A DNA stretch of 64,000 bases from contig NZ_CP050954.1 of the NCBI RefSeq assembly GCF_012273015.1, forward strand, positions 558,001-622,000. Reading direction: 5' to 3'. The DNA comes from Hymenobacter sp. BT18 (GTDB taxonomy: Bacteria; Bacteroidota; Bacteroidia; Cytophagales; Hymenobacteraceae). A model generated the notes under the pieces. That model was not told the origin of the DNA, searched no databases, and was given only the letters and a program-made list of their open reading frames with translations. Numbering within the stretch: position 1 is the first letter of the stretch; the number at the start of each line of letters is the position of its first letter. Below, in pieces: positions 1 to 7,814 of this stretch. Both the position numbers and the translations under genes were made by a program.

Positions 1-1
1 A

Positions 2-538
2 CCTGCCGATGAGCTGGAGGCTGATGAGTTTTCGGGCTTTGTGCTGCGCAAGATGGGCGCCAGCCTGGCCGAAGCTCAGGCCGCTATGGCCGTAGCCGGC
101 GACGATGCCGGCTCGGCTACTCACCCCGGCCGCCGCAACCGGCTCAGCTCTATTGGGGCAGGCTGGCAGCGGGCCGATGGACAAATTGCCAGCAGCGCCC
201 GCGCCACGGCTCCTTCGGCCAAACCCGTTGCCCTGAATACCCAGTCACAAGCCATGCCCGTGCGCACGGTAGCCGCCGCTACGCCGGTGAGCGTGGTGGG
301 CCGCATCACCTTCCGTAGCAACCCCGATGAGCCCTACTACCTCACCAGCCGCCTGAACGTGGTACGCCTCGGCGACGACCACACCGCGCAGGTAGTGGGC
401 CGCCTCACCCGCTCCGACAGCCAGCATTTTCCCTACGTGCTGGTAGATGGCCAGGAGCGGCGCCTTTACGTGAGTGCCCAGGGGGGGGTATACAACGCCC
501 GCGGTCAGCAAGTAGGTCTGGTTTCCGACCCCTCGTAA
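2..538 (+). CDS. M48-like metallopeptidase, C-terminal part (partial)
   Basis: The reading frame is open to the left edge, so this is the C-terminal end of a longer protein; a GTG at 41 lies inside it and is not a credible start. The first visible residues, ELEADEFSGFVL, resemble the third zinc-ligand segment (E-x-x-x-D) of M48 peptidases. The HExxH helix would lie outside the window. After a low-complexity Ala/Ser/Pro linker, the last ~75 residues form a predicted beta-rich tail (NVVRLGDDHTAQVVGRL and following). Substrate is unknown. A strong terminator hairpin follows. The family call rests on one short motif, so an unrelated protein is possible. Confidence 0.5.
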   Translation, partial: PADELEADEFSGFVLRKMGASLAEAQAAMAVAGDDAGSATHPGRRNRLSSIGAGWQRADGQIASSARATAPSAKPVALNTQSQAMPVRTVAAATPVSVVGRITFRSNPDEPYYLTSRLNVVRLGDDHTAQVVGRLTRSDSQHFPYVLVDGQERRLYVSAQGGVYNARGQQVGLVSDPS

Positions 539-561
539 GTATTGACCTTCTTAGTCCTCAG

Positions 562-593
562 ACGCCCGCTGCCTTCCTGTAGCGGGCGTTTTG
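562..593 (+). terminator. Rho-independent terminator
   Basis: ACGCCCGCT (562-570) pairs with AGCGGGCGT (581-589) across a 10-base loop and is followed by a short T run. It closes the peptidase gene and lies ahead of the PhzF-like gene. Confidence 0.75.
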
Positions 594-657
594 CGTGTGG
601 GGTCGGTCGACTTTCCGTAAACGAGCGTAGTTTTCGGTTCCCGTTCGCTTTGACACT

Positions 658-1557
658 ATGCCCACTCTTCCTTTCCTCTTGATTGATGCCTTCACCCCGA
701 CCGCGCTGGGGGGCAACCCCTGTGCCGTGGTGCTGGATGCCGCTGGGCTGACAGACGCGCAGATGCAGGCTCTGGCCCGGGAATTCAATCAGTCGGAAAC
801 GGCGTTTGTATCTGGGTCGGCGGAGGCCGGATTCGGGGTGCGCTTCTTCACGCCGGCCGAGGAACTTCCCTTGGCGGGTCACCCCACCATTGCCTCCATC
901 ACGGCGCTGTTGCACACGGGGCGGTTGCCCCTGCCCGCTACTGGCACCAGCCTTTCCCTGGCATTGCTTGAGGGCCCTATTCAGATTGACGTGGTGGCCC
1001 CCTCGGCCGACAATCCGCAGGCGCAGGTACTCATGACGCAGCGGCCGCCGGTGTTTGGGCAGGTGCATGACCCGGCGGTTGTGGCCCCGCTCTTTGGCCT
1101 TACGCCGGAAGACCTGGTGCCCAGCGCGGTTGTGCAAACCGTGAGTACGGGCACCCCGCAGCTGATGCTGTTCGTGCGCAGCCACGAAGCGCTACGGCGG
1201 GCAGCGCCGCCGGAACCGGCCGCCTACAACCGGTACCGCGCCGGGTCTGACTTCTTCAGTCCGCACGTGTTTTGCCTGGGTGGGGCCACCCCTACGGGCC
1301 AAACGTTTGCACGCCATTTCGGCACCCCGCCTGATATTCTGGAAGACCCGGTTACGGGCTCGGCTACCGGGGGCATGGCCGCTTACCTCTGGCACTACGG
1401 GTACTTGGAGCAGCCGCGGTTTGTGGCCGAGCAGGGCCACTGGCTGGGCCGGCCCGGGCAGGTAAACGTACAGATCAGCGGCCCGCGCCACGCTATTGAA
1501 GTCGTCCAGATTGGAGGCAGTGGCGTGGTAGTAGTGGAAGGCGGGCTTACCATTTGA
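658..1557 (+). CDS. PhzF family isomerase/epimerase
   Basis: A 299-residue protein of the PhzF/diaminopimelate-epimerase fold. PhzF-like enzymes are cofactor-free isomerases; only some act in phenazine synthesis, and the substrate here cannot be told. The N-terminus (FTPTALGGNPCAVVL) and the segment QSETAFV match the family, with Glu47 in the position of the catalytic acid/base. The second half carries the matching glycine-rich phosphate-loop-like stretch DPVTGSATGGMAAYL. Length is typical (about 260-300). ATG at 658 is the first codon consistent with the family start. It stands alone between a terminator and the DNA glycosylase, with no phenazine genes nearby. Confidence 0.88.
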   Translation: MPTLPFLLIDAFTPTALGGNPCAVVLDAAGLTDAQMQALAREFNQSETAFVSGSAEAGFGVRFFTPAEELPLAGHPTIASITALLHTGRLPLPATGTSLSLALLEGPIQIDVVAPSADNPQAQVLMTQRPPVFGQVHDPAVVAPLFGLTPEDLVPSAVVQTVSTGTPQLMLFVRSHEALRRAAPPEPAAYNRYRAGSDFFSPHVFCLGGATPTGQTFARHFGTPPDILEDPVTGSATGGMAAYLWHYGYLEQPRFVAEQGHWLGRPGQVNVQISGPRHAIEVVQIGGSGVVVVEGGLTI

Positions 1558-1710
1558 TACAGGATGGCAGGTAGGCAACAGGCCCGTTAAAACCACCAGG
1601 CCGGGCAACTTCTTCGGGTAGTCGGGTGTTGGTTATAGCTGAGTTAGGCTGGAAGGTTATTCCTTGCCTTGGCCCCTCCGTCAACTTTCCCACTGATATC
1701 TTTCTAGTCC

Positions 1711-2532
1711 GTGCCCGAATTACCCGAAGTAGAAACTTACCGTCGCTTACTCGACGAATTACTGGTGCAGCAGCAGTTAGTGACCCTGGAGGTGCTGGAC
1801 GCCCACGTGCTGGCCGTACCGGAAGACGAGTTGCGCCAGGCCGTGGTAGGTGCTACCGTCACGGCTACCCACCGGCTAGGCAAAAACTGCTTTCTGGAAC
1901 TCTCCACTGGTCAGGTGCTGGCCCTGCACTTTGGCATGACCGGCGACGTGGGCGCCTACCGCCACGACCATGACCGGCCCCGCTTCACCCGCGTAGCCTT
2001 TCACCTGGCCGATGGTCTGCGCGTGGCCTTCATCGACCCGCGTAAATTTGGGCGCATCCGCCTGGCCGGCAGTATAGCCGAGTTTCAGCGCGCCAAGAAG
2101 ATAGGGCCGGATGCGTTGGCTATTACCGCCGAAGAGATGCAGCAAGGCTTAGGCAAGAAGAAAACCCTGATCAAACCTGCCCTGCTTGACCAGCGCCTTA
2201 CCGCCGGCCTGGGCAACTGGATTGTGGACGAGGTATTGTTTCAGGCGCAAATCCACCCGGAGCGGCTGGCCAATACACTTACCGCTGAGGAGTTTCAGGC
2301 CCTGCACGCGGCCATCCAACTAGTGCTGCGCACGGCCATCGAGCATGAGGCGGTATACCGCCACTTTCCGGCCTCCTTCCTTATTCACGCCCGTGAGTGG
2401 GACGACTCGGCCACCCCGGGCACGGAGGCGCACCGCTTTTGCCCCCGCCACCCGAAAGTTGAAATCGGCAAGCATTACGTGGGCGGACGGGCCACTTACC
2501 ATTGCCCAAGCTGTCAGCTTCTGGCAACCTGA
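1711..2532 (+). CDS. Fpg/Nei family DNA glycosylase
   Basis: A bifunctional base-excision-repair glycosylase/AP lyase of the formamidopyrimidine/endonuclease VIII family, 273 residues. The protein begins MPELPEVE, giving the N-terminal proline nucleophile (Pro2) and catalytic Glu3, so the GTG at 1711 must be the start. A helix-two-turn-helix segment is seen in LLDQRLTAGLGNWIVDE. The C-terminal zinc finger reads C244-P-R-H247 and C265-P-S-C268, so the second metal ligand is His rather than the usual Cys. VGGRATYHC carries the finger arginine (Arg260). Whether it prefers 8-oxoguanine or oxidised pyrimidines is not clear from sequence. Confidence 0.9.
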   Translation: MPELPEVETYRRLLDELLVQQQLVTLEVLDAHVLAVPEDELRQAVVGATVTATHRLGKNCFLELSTGQVLALHFGMTGDVGAYRHDHDRPRFTRVAFHLADGLRVAFIDPRKFGRIRLAGSIAEFQRAKKIGPDALAITAEEMQQGLGKKKTLIKPALLDQRLTAGLGNWIVDEVLFQAQIHPERLANTLTAEEFQALHAAIQLVLRTAIEHEAVYRHFPASFLIHAREWDDSATPGTEAHRFCPRHPKVEIGKHYVGGRATYHCPSCQLLAT

Positions 2533-2551
2533 TAGTTTCCAGCATGATGTA

Positions 2552-2573
2552 GAGACGCGGCACTTCGCGTCTC
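2552..2573. repeat. Short dispersed hairpin repeat
   Basis: GAGACGCG (2552-2559) and CGCGTCTC (2566-2573) are perfect inverted arms around a 6-base loop, just downstream of the glycosylase gene. It has no T tract, so it looks more like an intergenic repeat unit than a terminator. Confidence 0.5.
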
Positions 2574-2654
2574 GTCGTTGCTGATGGTGTGTGTACGGCG
2601 CGTTTCGGTCGTTCAACGAGGAGACGCTAACAGGTATTTGGCAGAACACAGAAG

Positions 2655-2694
2655 GCCCGTCATGCTTCGCTCCGCTCTGCATGACGGGCTTTTC
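2655..2694. terminator. Hairpin terminator built on a dispersed repeat core
   Basis: GCCCGTCATGC (2655-2665) and GCATGACGGGC (2679-2689) form a perfect 11-bp stem, followed on the + strand by TTTT. It lies between the convergent glycosylase and SDR genes. The core TCATGCAGAGCGGAGCGAAG (read on the - strand) recurs at 3831, so this terminator belongs to a local repeat family. Confidence 0.65.
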
Positions 2695-3737
2695 TACAGC
2701 GCTGGCCTGGAGCCGGTTTCGTTGTTGCGGCGGGCGGCTTGTTGGGTGAGCGTTGTGAGCCAGGAGCGCGTAAGGGAGGTTTCTGCCTCGGCCCCGCGGC
2801 GCCGCTCGTCACCAAGCTGATCGGTGGGGCCGGGCAGGGTGCGGTTTACCCAGCTGAGCACATCGGCAGTTGTGCCGGGCAGCAGGCCGTGGAGGGCAGA
2901 AAGCAGCTTGGCCGGCAGGCTGAGAATCACTTCGGCGTCGCCGCGGCGGCAGGCATTCCAGATTTCACGGCCGGCGCGGTCGGCATCCATGGAAAGAGCG
3001 GGCATCGCATCAGCAAGGCTAAACCAGGCGTATTCCCGCTCGTGCTGGCCCTTAACTATGGCATGCCCCTGGCTGCCTGTGCGCAGCAAACCGGGGCACA
3101 CGGTTGTGACTTTCACGCCATACTGCAGCAGCTCGGCGCGGAAGCTTTCCGACAGGCCTACCAGCGCAAATTTGCTGGCGCAGTAGGGCGCCAGATGCGG
3201 CACCGCCACCTTACCGCCCACCGAGGCTATGTTCACAATCCGCCCCTCGCCACGGCGGCGCATAGTGGGCAGCACGGCCTGCATGGTATGGAATGGTGCC
3301 CAGAAATGTACCTGCATCGACTCTTCGTAGTCCCGCTCGTCCATGTGCTCCAGCGGCCCGGCCGTAATAATGCCGGCGTTGTTAATCAGCACATCGATGG
3401 GACCCAGCTGGTTTTGCACTTCAGCTACCAGGGTGCGTACCTCCTCGGGGCTGGTCAGGTCGCGCACCAGCGTTAGTACTTCGTTACCGGCGGCGGACAG
3501 CTCCTGGCGGGCGCGCTCCAGCTCGTCGGCATCGCGGGCGCAAATGGCTACGTTGGCGCCCTCGGCCACGGCCTGCCGGGCCAGAATAAGGCCGAGCCCG
3601 CGGGAGCCGCCCGTGATGAGCACCACGCGACCCTGCAAATCATACGAGCCGCGACGATTGCTCCAGAGAGTGGCGGCCGTTACCAGAGCGCCCACGCCCA
3701 GGGCGGTGAGCCAGTTATTTCGGTTTTCTCGCTTCAT
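2694..3737 (-). CDS. Membrane-anchored short-chain dehydrogenase/reductase
   Basis: An NAD(P)-dependent oxidoreductase of the classical SDR family, 347 residues. Residues 9-25 form a hydrophobic segment that probably anchors it in the inner membrane. The Rossmann motif TGGSRGLG is at 42-49, NNAG at 119-122, and the catalytic set is Ser172, Tyr185 and Lys189 (YCASK). About 70 C-terminal residues extend past the usual fold and are rich in Arg and Leu. Substrate is unknown; similar anchored SDRs act on lipophilic alcohols or ketones, which is inference only. It is convergent with the glycosylase gene and divergent from the small secreted protein gene. Confidence 0.85.
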   Translation of the reverse strand: MKRENRNNWLTALGVGALVTAATLWSNRRGSYDLQGRVVLITGGSRGLGLILARQAVAEGANVAICARDADELERARQELSAAGNEVLTLVRDLTSPEEVRTLVAEVQNQLGPIDVLINNAGIITAGPLEHMDERDYEESMQVHFWAPFHTMQAVLPTMRRRGEGRIVNIASVGGKVAVPHLAPYCASKFALVGLSESFRAELLQYGVKVTTVCPGLLRTGSQGHAIVKGQHEREYAWFSLADAMPALSMDADRAGREIWNACRRGDAEVILSLPAKLLSALHGLLPGTTADVLSWVNRTLPGPTDQLGDERRRGAEAETSLTRSWLTTLTQQAARRNNETGSRPAL

Positions 3738-4086
3738 AGGAGGTTGTATGCAATGGCCCGGGAAAGGTTACACGCTCTTTGCTTAACGAGGAATGAAGGA
3801 TGCGGGATTGAGGCTGCTAAGGCAGTCCGGTCATGCAGAGCGGAGCGAAGCATTTCGCTTGCGGACATAGCCGTGGTAGTCTGACTATAACGCTAGCGAG
3901 ATGCTTCGCTACGCTCTGCATGACGTTCTTTTAATTTTCTGGACAGCGGACACGCGCCGCCGATTTGTAGCCCCATAGGCACGTTTCCGGCCGCTAGCGG
4001 CGTTATAGCGCCGGCACTTTCCGTAATTGGCATCATATTTACAGGCCCAGCCGCGGCCGATTCTTTTCCTCTGCCTTTCCCCTGCT
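3738..4086. other. Intergenic region with a long imperfect inverted repeat
   Basis: This 349-bp gap between divergent genes holds the repeat pair at 3831-3923 and no credible gene. The ~160 bp before the ATG at 4087 presumably carry the promoter of the small secreted protein, but no convincing TTTG/TAnnTTTG pair was found. Confidence 0.5.
3831..3923. repeat. Dispersed inverted repeat element
   Basis: Arm 3831-3858 begins TCATGCAGAGCGGAGCGAAG. Arm 3896-3923, read on the opposite strand, begins TCATGCAGAGCGTAGCGAAG. They match at 26 of 28 positions and enclose a 37-bp spacer. The same core forms the terminator at 2655-2689. It is probably a non-coding repeat of the REP/MITE kind. Confidence 0.65.
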
Positions 4087-4581
4087 ATGAATAAATCCTG
4101 TCTTTTTGCCCTGGCTTTTCTGGCGTTGCCCGCCCTGAGCATGGCCCAAAGCACTACCGTCAAAGCCAAAACTAAAACTGCCGCCGGCACCACCAAAGCC
4201 AAAACCACGGTGGCCCCGGCTCCTGCCCCGCGCCCAGTGCCCACGCCCCCGGCCGAGAAAGTAGAGGCCCGCGCCAACGCCCTCACCGACAACATGCAAA
4301 AGGCCCTGGGCCTGAATCCGCAGCAGGTGGAGAAGGTGCGCCAAATCAACCTGAACAGCGTGCGAGCCGTGGAAACTGCCCGCCTGCAGTACCGACAGGA
4401 CGTGCGCAAAATGGCCTCCGTTATCGACGACGTGGGCCAGTCGCGCCTGGCGTCCCTCAAAGACGTGCTGTCGCCCCAGCAGTTCGACCGGTACCAGCGC
4501 AAGCGGGAGGAGAAAATGGGCGTACCCAACTCCCAAGGCATCCAGGGCAACCCCGCCCCCGGTTTGCCGGGTGGGGAGTAG
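4087..4581 (+). CDS. Small secreted Spy-like helical protein
   Basis: A 164-residue exported protein. ATG 4087 was chosen because it begins a clean signal peptide (MNKSCLFALAFLALPALSMAQS, cleavage after about Ala20); a longer upstream reading would bury it. A Lys/Thr/Ala/Pro-rich linker (about 23-60) is followed by a charged helical region with two repeats of the kind L-x-P-x-Q (LGLNPQQVEKV and VLSPQQFDRYQ). These resemble the LTxxQ repeats of Spy/CpxP-type periplasmic chaperones. The role is inferred from this resemblance only. A terminator follows at once. Confidence 0.55.
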   Translation: MNKSCLFALAFLALPALSMAQSTTVKAKTKTAAGTTKAKTTVAPAPAPRPVPTPPAEKVEARANALTDNMQKALGLNPQQVEKVRQINLNSVRAVETARLQYRQDVRKMASVIDDVGQSRLASLKDVLSPQQFDRYQRKREEKMGVPNSQGIQGNPAPGLPGGE

Positions 4582-4609
4582 ATACATAGGGTTAGCCTTG
4601 GCCTCAACT

Positions 4610-4640
4610 GGCGCGAGCTTGTAGCTCGCGCCTTATTTTT
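4610..4640 (+). terminator. Rho-independent terminator
   Basis: GGCGCGAGCT (4610-4619) and AGCTCGCGCC (4623-4632) form a tight 10-bp stem with a 3-base loop, followed by TTATTTTT. It ends the small secreted protein gene. Confidence 0.85.
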
Positions 4641-4704
4641 GTTTAGTTGTGCCTCCGGCGCCAAGCAGCAAATGTTGTTTCCGACGTTTGGTTGGCGCCA
4701 GCTA

Positions 4705-5475
4705 CTACCCGCCAAACACCTGCATACTCAGCTTGATGATGAAGGCGCTGACCACCACCAGAAACAGCCCGCGCACGAAGCCGGTGCCGTGGCGCAAGGC
4801 CAGGTGCGCCCCCAGGGTAGAGCCCAGGATATTGCTGACGGCCATGGGCAGAGCTACAGACCAGAGAATCTGGCCGGTGTAGGCAAAGTAGCCTAGGGCC
4901 GCCAGGTTGGTGGCCACGTTCACCAGCTTAGCCGAAGCTGAAGAGGTGATGAAGTCGTAGCCAAACAGCCCCACGAAGGCAAACAGCAGGAAAGAGCCCG
5001 TGCCTGGCCCAAAGAACCCGTCGTAGAAACCGATAAGGCTGCCAATAAGCACGCCGTAGAGCATTTCCCGGCTGGGCGTCAGGCGCGGGGCGTGCAGGGA
5101 GCCGAAATCCTTGCGCCAGAAGGTGTAGAGGGCAATAACGACCAGCAGGCCCAGCACCAGCGGGGGCAGCAGTTCCTGGGGCAGCATGCTCACCACCCGC
5201 GCCCCCAGAAACGAAAATAGCCCCGCCACCGCGGCGGCCGTGCCCACGGCCCGCCACTGTAAAGGCACCTGCCCCGCGTAGCGCCGTAGCGCCGCGGCCG
5301 TACCCATCAACGAAGAGACTTTGCCCGTGCCGAGAATAGTCGGGACGGGGGTGCCTTTCAGCAAAAGCAGCATAGCCGGCAGCTGAATAAGACCGCCCCC
5401 ACCCACAATGGCATCGACCAGCCCGGCCAGAAAAGCGGCTCCGCACAAGAGGGCAATGGTAAGCGTTGATATCAT
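4705..5475 (-). CDS. TSUP (TauE/SafE) family membrane transporter
   Basis: A polytopic inner-membrane protein of 256 residues with about eight hydrophobic segments. The N-terminal motif AFLAGLVDAIVGGGGLIQLP is the TSUP signature, repeated in the second half as GFYDGFFGPGTGSF. Family members export or take up small organosulfur or organic anions; the substrate here is not predictable. Length matches the family (about 250). The gene stands alone, divergent from the acetyltransferase gene across a 269-bp gap with repeat-like sequence. Confidence 0.9.
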   Translation of the reverse strand: MISTLTIALLCGAAFLAGLVDAIVGGGGLIQLPAMLLLLKGTPVPTILGTGKVSSLMGTAAALRRYAGQVPLQWRAVGTAAAVAGLFSFLGARVVSMLPQELLPPLVLGLLVVIALYTFWRKDFGSLHAPRLTPSREMLYGVLIGSLIGFYDGFFGPGTGSFLLFAFVGLFGYDFITSSASAKLVNVATNLAALGYFAYTGQILWSVALPMAVSNILGSTLGAHLALRHGTGFVRGLFLVVVSAFIIKLSMQVFGG

Positions 5476-5589
5476 GCGGCGGCGAAGGTAAGTTTGAGGC
5501 GGCTTTTCGCAAGGAAAGTGGCCGATAAAGAACGTTCTATAGCGAGTAGCGAGGCATCTCGCGTACTGTTGTTGTGGAAGTGCCCGTCA

Positions 5590-5692
5590 GGCTGAGCTTG
5601 ACGAAGCATCTCTACCGCTGGCTAATCCGATAGCCTTGTAACGAAGCGGGAGAGAGGCTTCGACTTCGCGGACGCCAGATCAAGCATGACGT
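5590..5692. repeat. Degenerate dispersed inverted repeat
   Basis: CAGGCTGAGCTTGACGAAGC near 5588-5607 and the segment around 5656-5692 (ending CAAGCATGACG) are imperfect inverted relatives. They recall the TCATGC...GAAGCAT units upstream. It fills the gap between the TSUP and acetyltransferase genes. Boundaries are approximate. Confidence 0.4.
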
Positions 5693-5744
5693 CCTTTGAT
5701 GTAAAGTGCGTTAAAGCGTTTCTCCTTCTCTCAACTACTTCCCT

Positions 5745-6386
5745 ATGCACGGCCCCGACCCCAACACGCTGCATCCGCTGCCCCACCACCGGCGTTTGGT
5801 GTTTCTGAAAAACCTCATCACCCGCCCCAACATCGAGGTAGGCGAGTACACGTATTATGACGACTTCGAGGACCCGGCCAACTTCGAGCGCAACGTGCTC
5901 TACCACTTCGACTTCATCGGCGACCGGCTCATTATCGGCAAGTTCTGCGCCCTGGCCTCGGGGGTGAAGTTCATTATGAACGGCGGCAACCACGAAACGG
6001 CCCCGGTTTCCACCTACCCGTTTGCCATTTTTGGGGGTGGCTGGGAGCAGCTCATGGCCGGGCAAACCATCCAGGAGAAGTACCCCTCCAAGGGCGACAC
6101 CGTAGTGGGCCACGACGTCTGGATCGGACACGAGGCGACGATTATGCCCGGAGTGCATATCGGCAACGGCGCCATTGTAGCAACCATGGCCGTGGTTACG
6201 CGCCACGTGCCGCCCTACGCCATAGTGGCCGGCAACCCCGCCGAGGTGGTGCGGTTTCGGTTTGATGAGCCAACCATTGCCCGCCTCCAGCAGCTAGCCT
6301 GGTGGCATTGGCCGGCCGAGAAAATCACCCGCCACCTGGCCCTGCTTAATGCCACCGACGTAGCGGCCCTGGAACAGGCCGAGTAG
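5745..6386 (+). CDS. CatB/Vat-type xenobiotic acetyltransferase
   Basis: A left-handed parallel beta-helix acyltransferase of 213 residues, the length of Vat(D) and CatB proteins. Hexapeptide-repeat turns are visible (IGKFCALASGVKF; GHDVWIGHEATIMPGVHIGNGAIV). NGGNHE places His83 where the catalytic His of Vat(D) sits, followed by STYPFAIFGGGW. Family members transfer acetyl from acetyl-CoA to chloramphenicol or streptogramin A, but many chromosomal copies have unknown acceptors. This gene should not be read as a resistance gene without testing. The next gene starts 58 bp downstream on the same strand. Confidence 0.85.
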   Translation: MHGPDPNTLHPLPHHRRLVFLKNLITRPNIEVGEYTYYDDFEDPANFERNVLYHFDFIGDRLIIGKFCALASGVKFIMNGGNHETAPVSTYPFAIFGGGWEQLMAGQTIQEKYPSKGDTVVGHDVWIGHEATIMPGVHIGNGAIVATMAVVTRHVPPYAIVAGNPAEVVRFRFDEPTIARLQQLAWWHWPAEKITRHLALLNATDVAALEQAE

Positions 6387-6444
6387 CTTGCCAACGTTAG
6401 CTGCCCCAGTAAACTTCCTGGCCGCTGCCGTGGTTATAGCCGCT

Positions 6445-7497
6445 ATGAATCCTGACTTTTCGACTTCCCCTGCCCCCCTACGCCTGAGCGTGCTCGACCA
6501 GTCGCCGGTGCCGCTGGGGCGTACTCCGCGCGAAGCCCTTCTCCATACCATCGAGCTGGCCCGGCTGGCCGACAACCTGGGCTACACCCGTTTCTGGGTA
6601 TCGGAGCACCACAACACCAACACCCTGGCGGGCTCGGCCCCGGAGGTACTACTGGCCCGCCTGGGCGCCGAAACCCGGCGCATCCGCCTGGGCTCGGGTG
6701 GGGTGATGCTGCCTCACTACGCCGCCCTGAAGGTGGCGGAGAACTTCCGTCTGCTCGAAACCCTTTACCCTGGTCGCATTGATCTGGGCATTGGGCGCGC
6801 CCCCGGCACCGACCGCATCACGGCCCATGCCCTCAACCCCCACAACCAGTTCCGCGACGAGGACTTCGCCGAGCAGCTCATGGATCTGCGGGCCTTCCTG
6901 CGCGACGACGTAGTAGCCGATACCATTCACGCCAAGGTGAAAGCGGCGCCCTTCGCCGACACCGTGCCCGAAATGTGGCTGCTGAGCTCCAGTGGGCAAA
7001 GCGGCCTGTTTGCGGCTCACGTGGGCGCGGCGTTTTCCTTTGCACACTTCATCAACCCCAATGGCGGCCCCAAGATGGTGCAGCTGTACAAGGAACGGTT
7101 TCGGCCTTCACCGGAGCTGGCGGCGCCCCAGGCCAACGTGGCCATCTTCGTGGCCTGCGCCGATACCGAAAGCCACGCCCGCGCCCTGGCCGACAACCTG
7201 GCTCTGCAAATGCTGAAGCTGGAGACCGGCCAGTTTACGCCTATGGAGCCTCTCTCCCAGGTGAATGTGGGTGCCCTTTCGCCCGACCTTCAGACCCGTT
7301 TAGCCTATCACCACACCCGCATTGTGAGCGGCACGCCGGACAAAGTAAAAGCGGAGCTAATTGCCCTGGCTGACAGCTACGGCGTAGACGAAGTAGTGGC
7401 CGTGTCCATCATGCACGACTACGACGACCGGCTCCGCTCCTACCAGCTGCTGGCCGAGGCCTTTGCCCTGAACCCGGTGCAGCAAATGCTGGCGTAA
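6445..7497 (+). CDS. LLM class flavin-dependent oxidoreductase
   Basis: A 350-residue bacterial-luciferase-like monooxygenase/oxidoreductase that uses reduced FMN. The segments LRLSVLDQSPVP, RFWVSEHHN and IRLGSGGVMLPHY are typical of the 'alkanal monooxygenase-like' group. ATG 6445 (MNPDFSTSPAP) was preferred over a TTG at 6388, which would add 19 residues with no family similarity. Substrate is unknown. It may be co-transcribed with the acetyltransferase gene, and a strong terminator follows. Confidence 0.88.
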   Translation: MNPDFSTSPAPLRLSVLDQSPVPLGRTPREALLHTIELARLADNLGYTRFWVSEHHNTNTLAGSAPEVLLARLGAETRRIRLGSGGVMLPHYAALKVAENFRLLETLYPGRIDLGIGRAPGTDRITAHALNPHNQFRDEDFAEQLMDLRAFLRDDVVADTIHAKVKAAPFADTVPEMWLLSSSGQSGLFAAHVGAAFSFAHFINPNGGPKMVQLYKERFRPSPELAAPQANVAIFVACADTESHARALADNLALQMLKLETGQFTPMEPLSQVNVGALSPDLQTRLAYHHTRIVSGTPDKVKAELIALADSYGVDEVVAVSIMHDYDDRLRSYQLLAEAFALNPVQQMLA

Positions 7498-7529
7498 ACG
7501 TTCTGTTCCGTTAGCCCTTCTTCCCCATA

Positions 7530-7565
7530 ACCGAAGCCGCCTCCCCGCGCGGCTTCGGTTTTTTT
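7530..7565 (+). terminator. Rho-independent terminator
   Basis: ACCGAAGCCGC (7530-7540) and GCGGCTTCGGT (7549-7559) form an 11-bp stem followed by seven T residues. It ends the LLM oxidoreductase unit. Confidence 0.9.
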
Positions 7566-7710
7566 ATGCCTGCCGCCGCACAAGTCAGCTTCAGCTGAGC
7601 ATGCAACCTGTCTGGGCAAAACACCAGCGGGTTACTTACCCGGCGGACCAAGGCTGTTAGAAGTCAGGGAATTGTCAGCTACCAGCGTTGGCAGAAGCTT
7701 CCGCGCAAAG

Positions 7711-7762
7711 ATTCTTATTTAAAATTGTTCTAAATATTATTTTGAATCTTTCTAAATAGACC
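7711..7762 (+). promoter_or_regulatory. Candidate Fur-type iron operator, two tandem AT-rich dyads
   Basis: Upstream of the siderophore receptor, ATTTAAAATTGTTCTAAAT (7717-7735) and TTTTGAATCTTTCTAAAT (about 7739-7756) repeat a partly palindromic ATTTA...TAAAT pattern like the iron boxes of Bacteroidota. The run is much more AT-rich than its surroundings and sits 50-100 bp before the ATG. No direct evidence of Fur binding. Confidence 0.5.
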
Positions 7763-7814
7763 ACAGCTTTGCAGCGTATTATTCATCATCAACCTCTCTG
7801 AAACGCGCTGAGCT

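Noticed and set aside
505..1185. 226-codon open frame on the - strand
   Set aside because: It overlaps the PhzF-like gene and a terminator; Arg/His-rich with no fold.
5745..6386. Acquired antibiotic resistance gene
   Set aside because: The CatB/Vat-type fold is common in chromosomal acetyltransferases; no mobile element or composition shift is seen around it.
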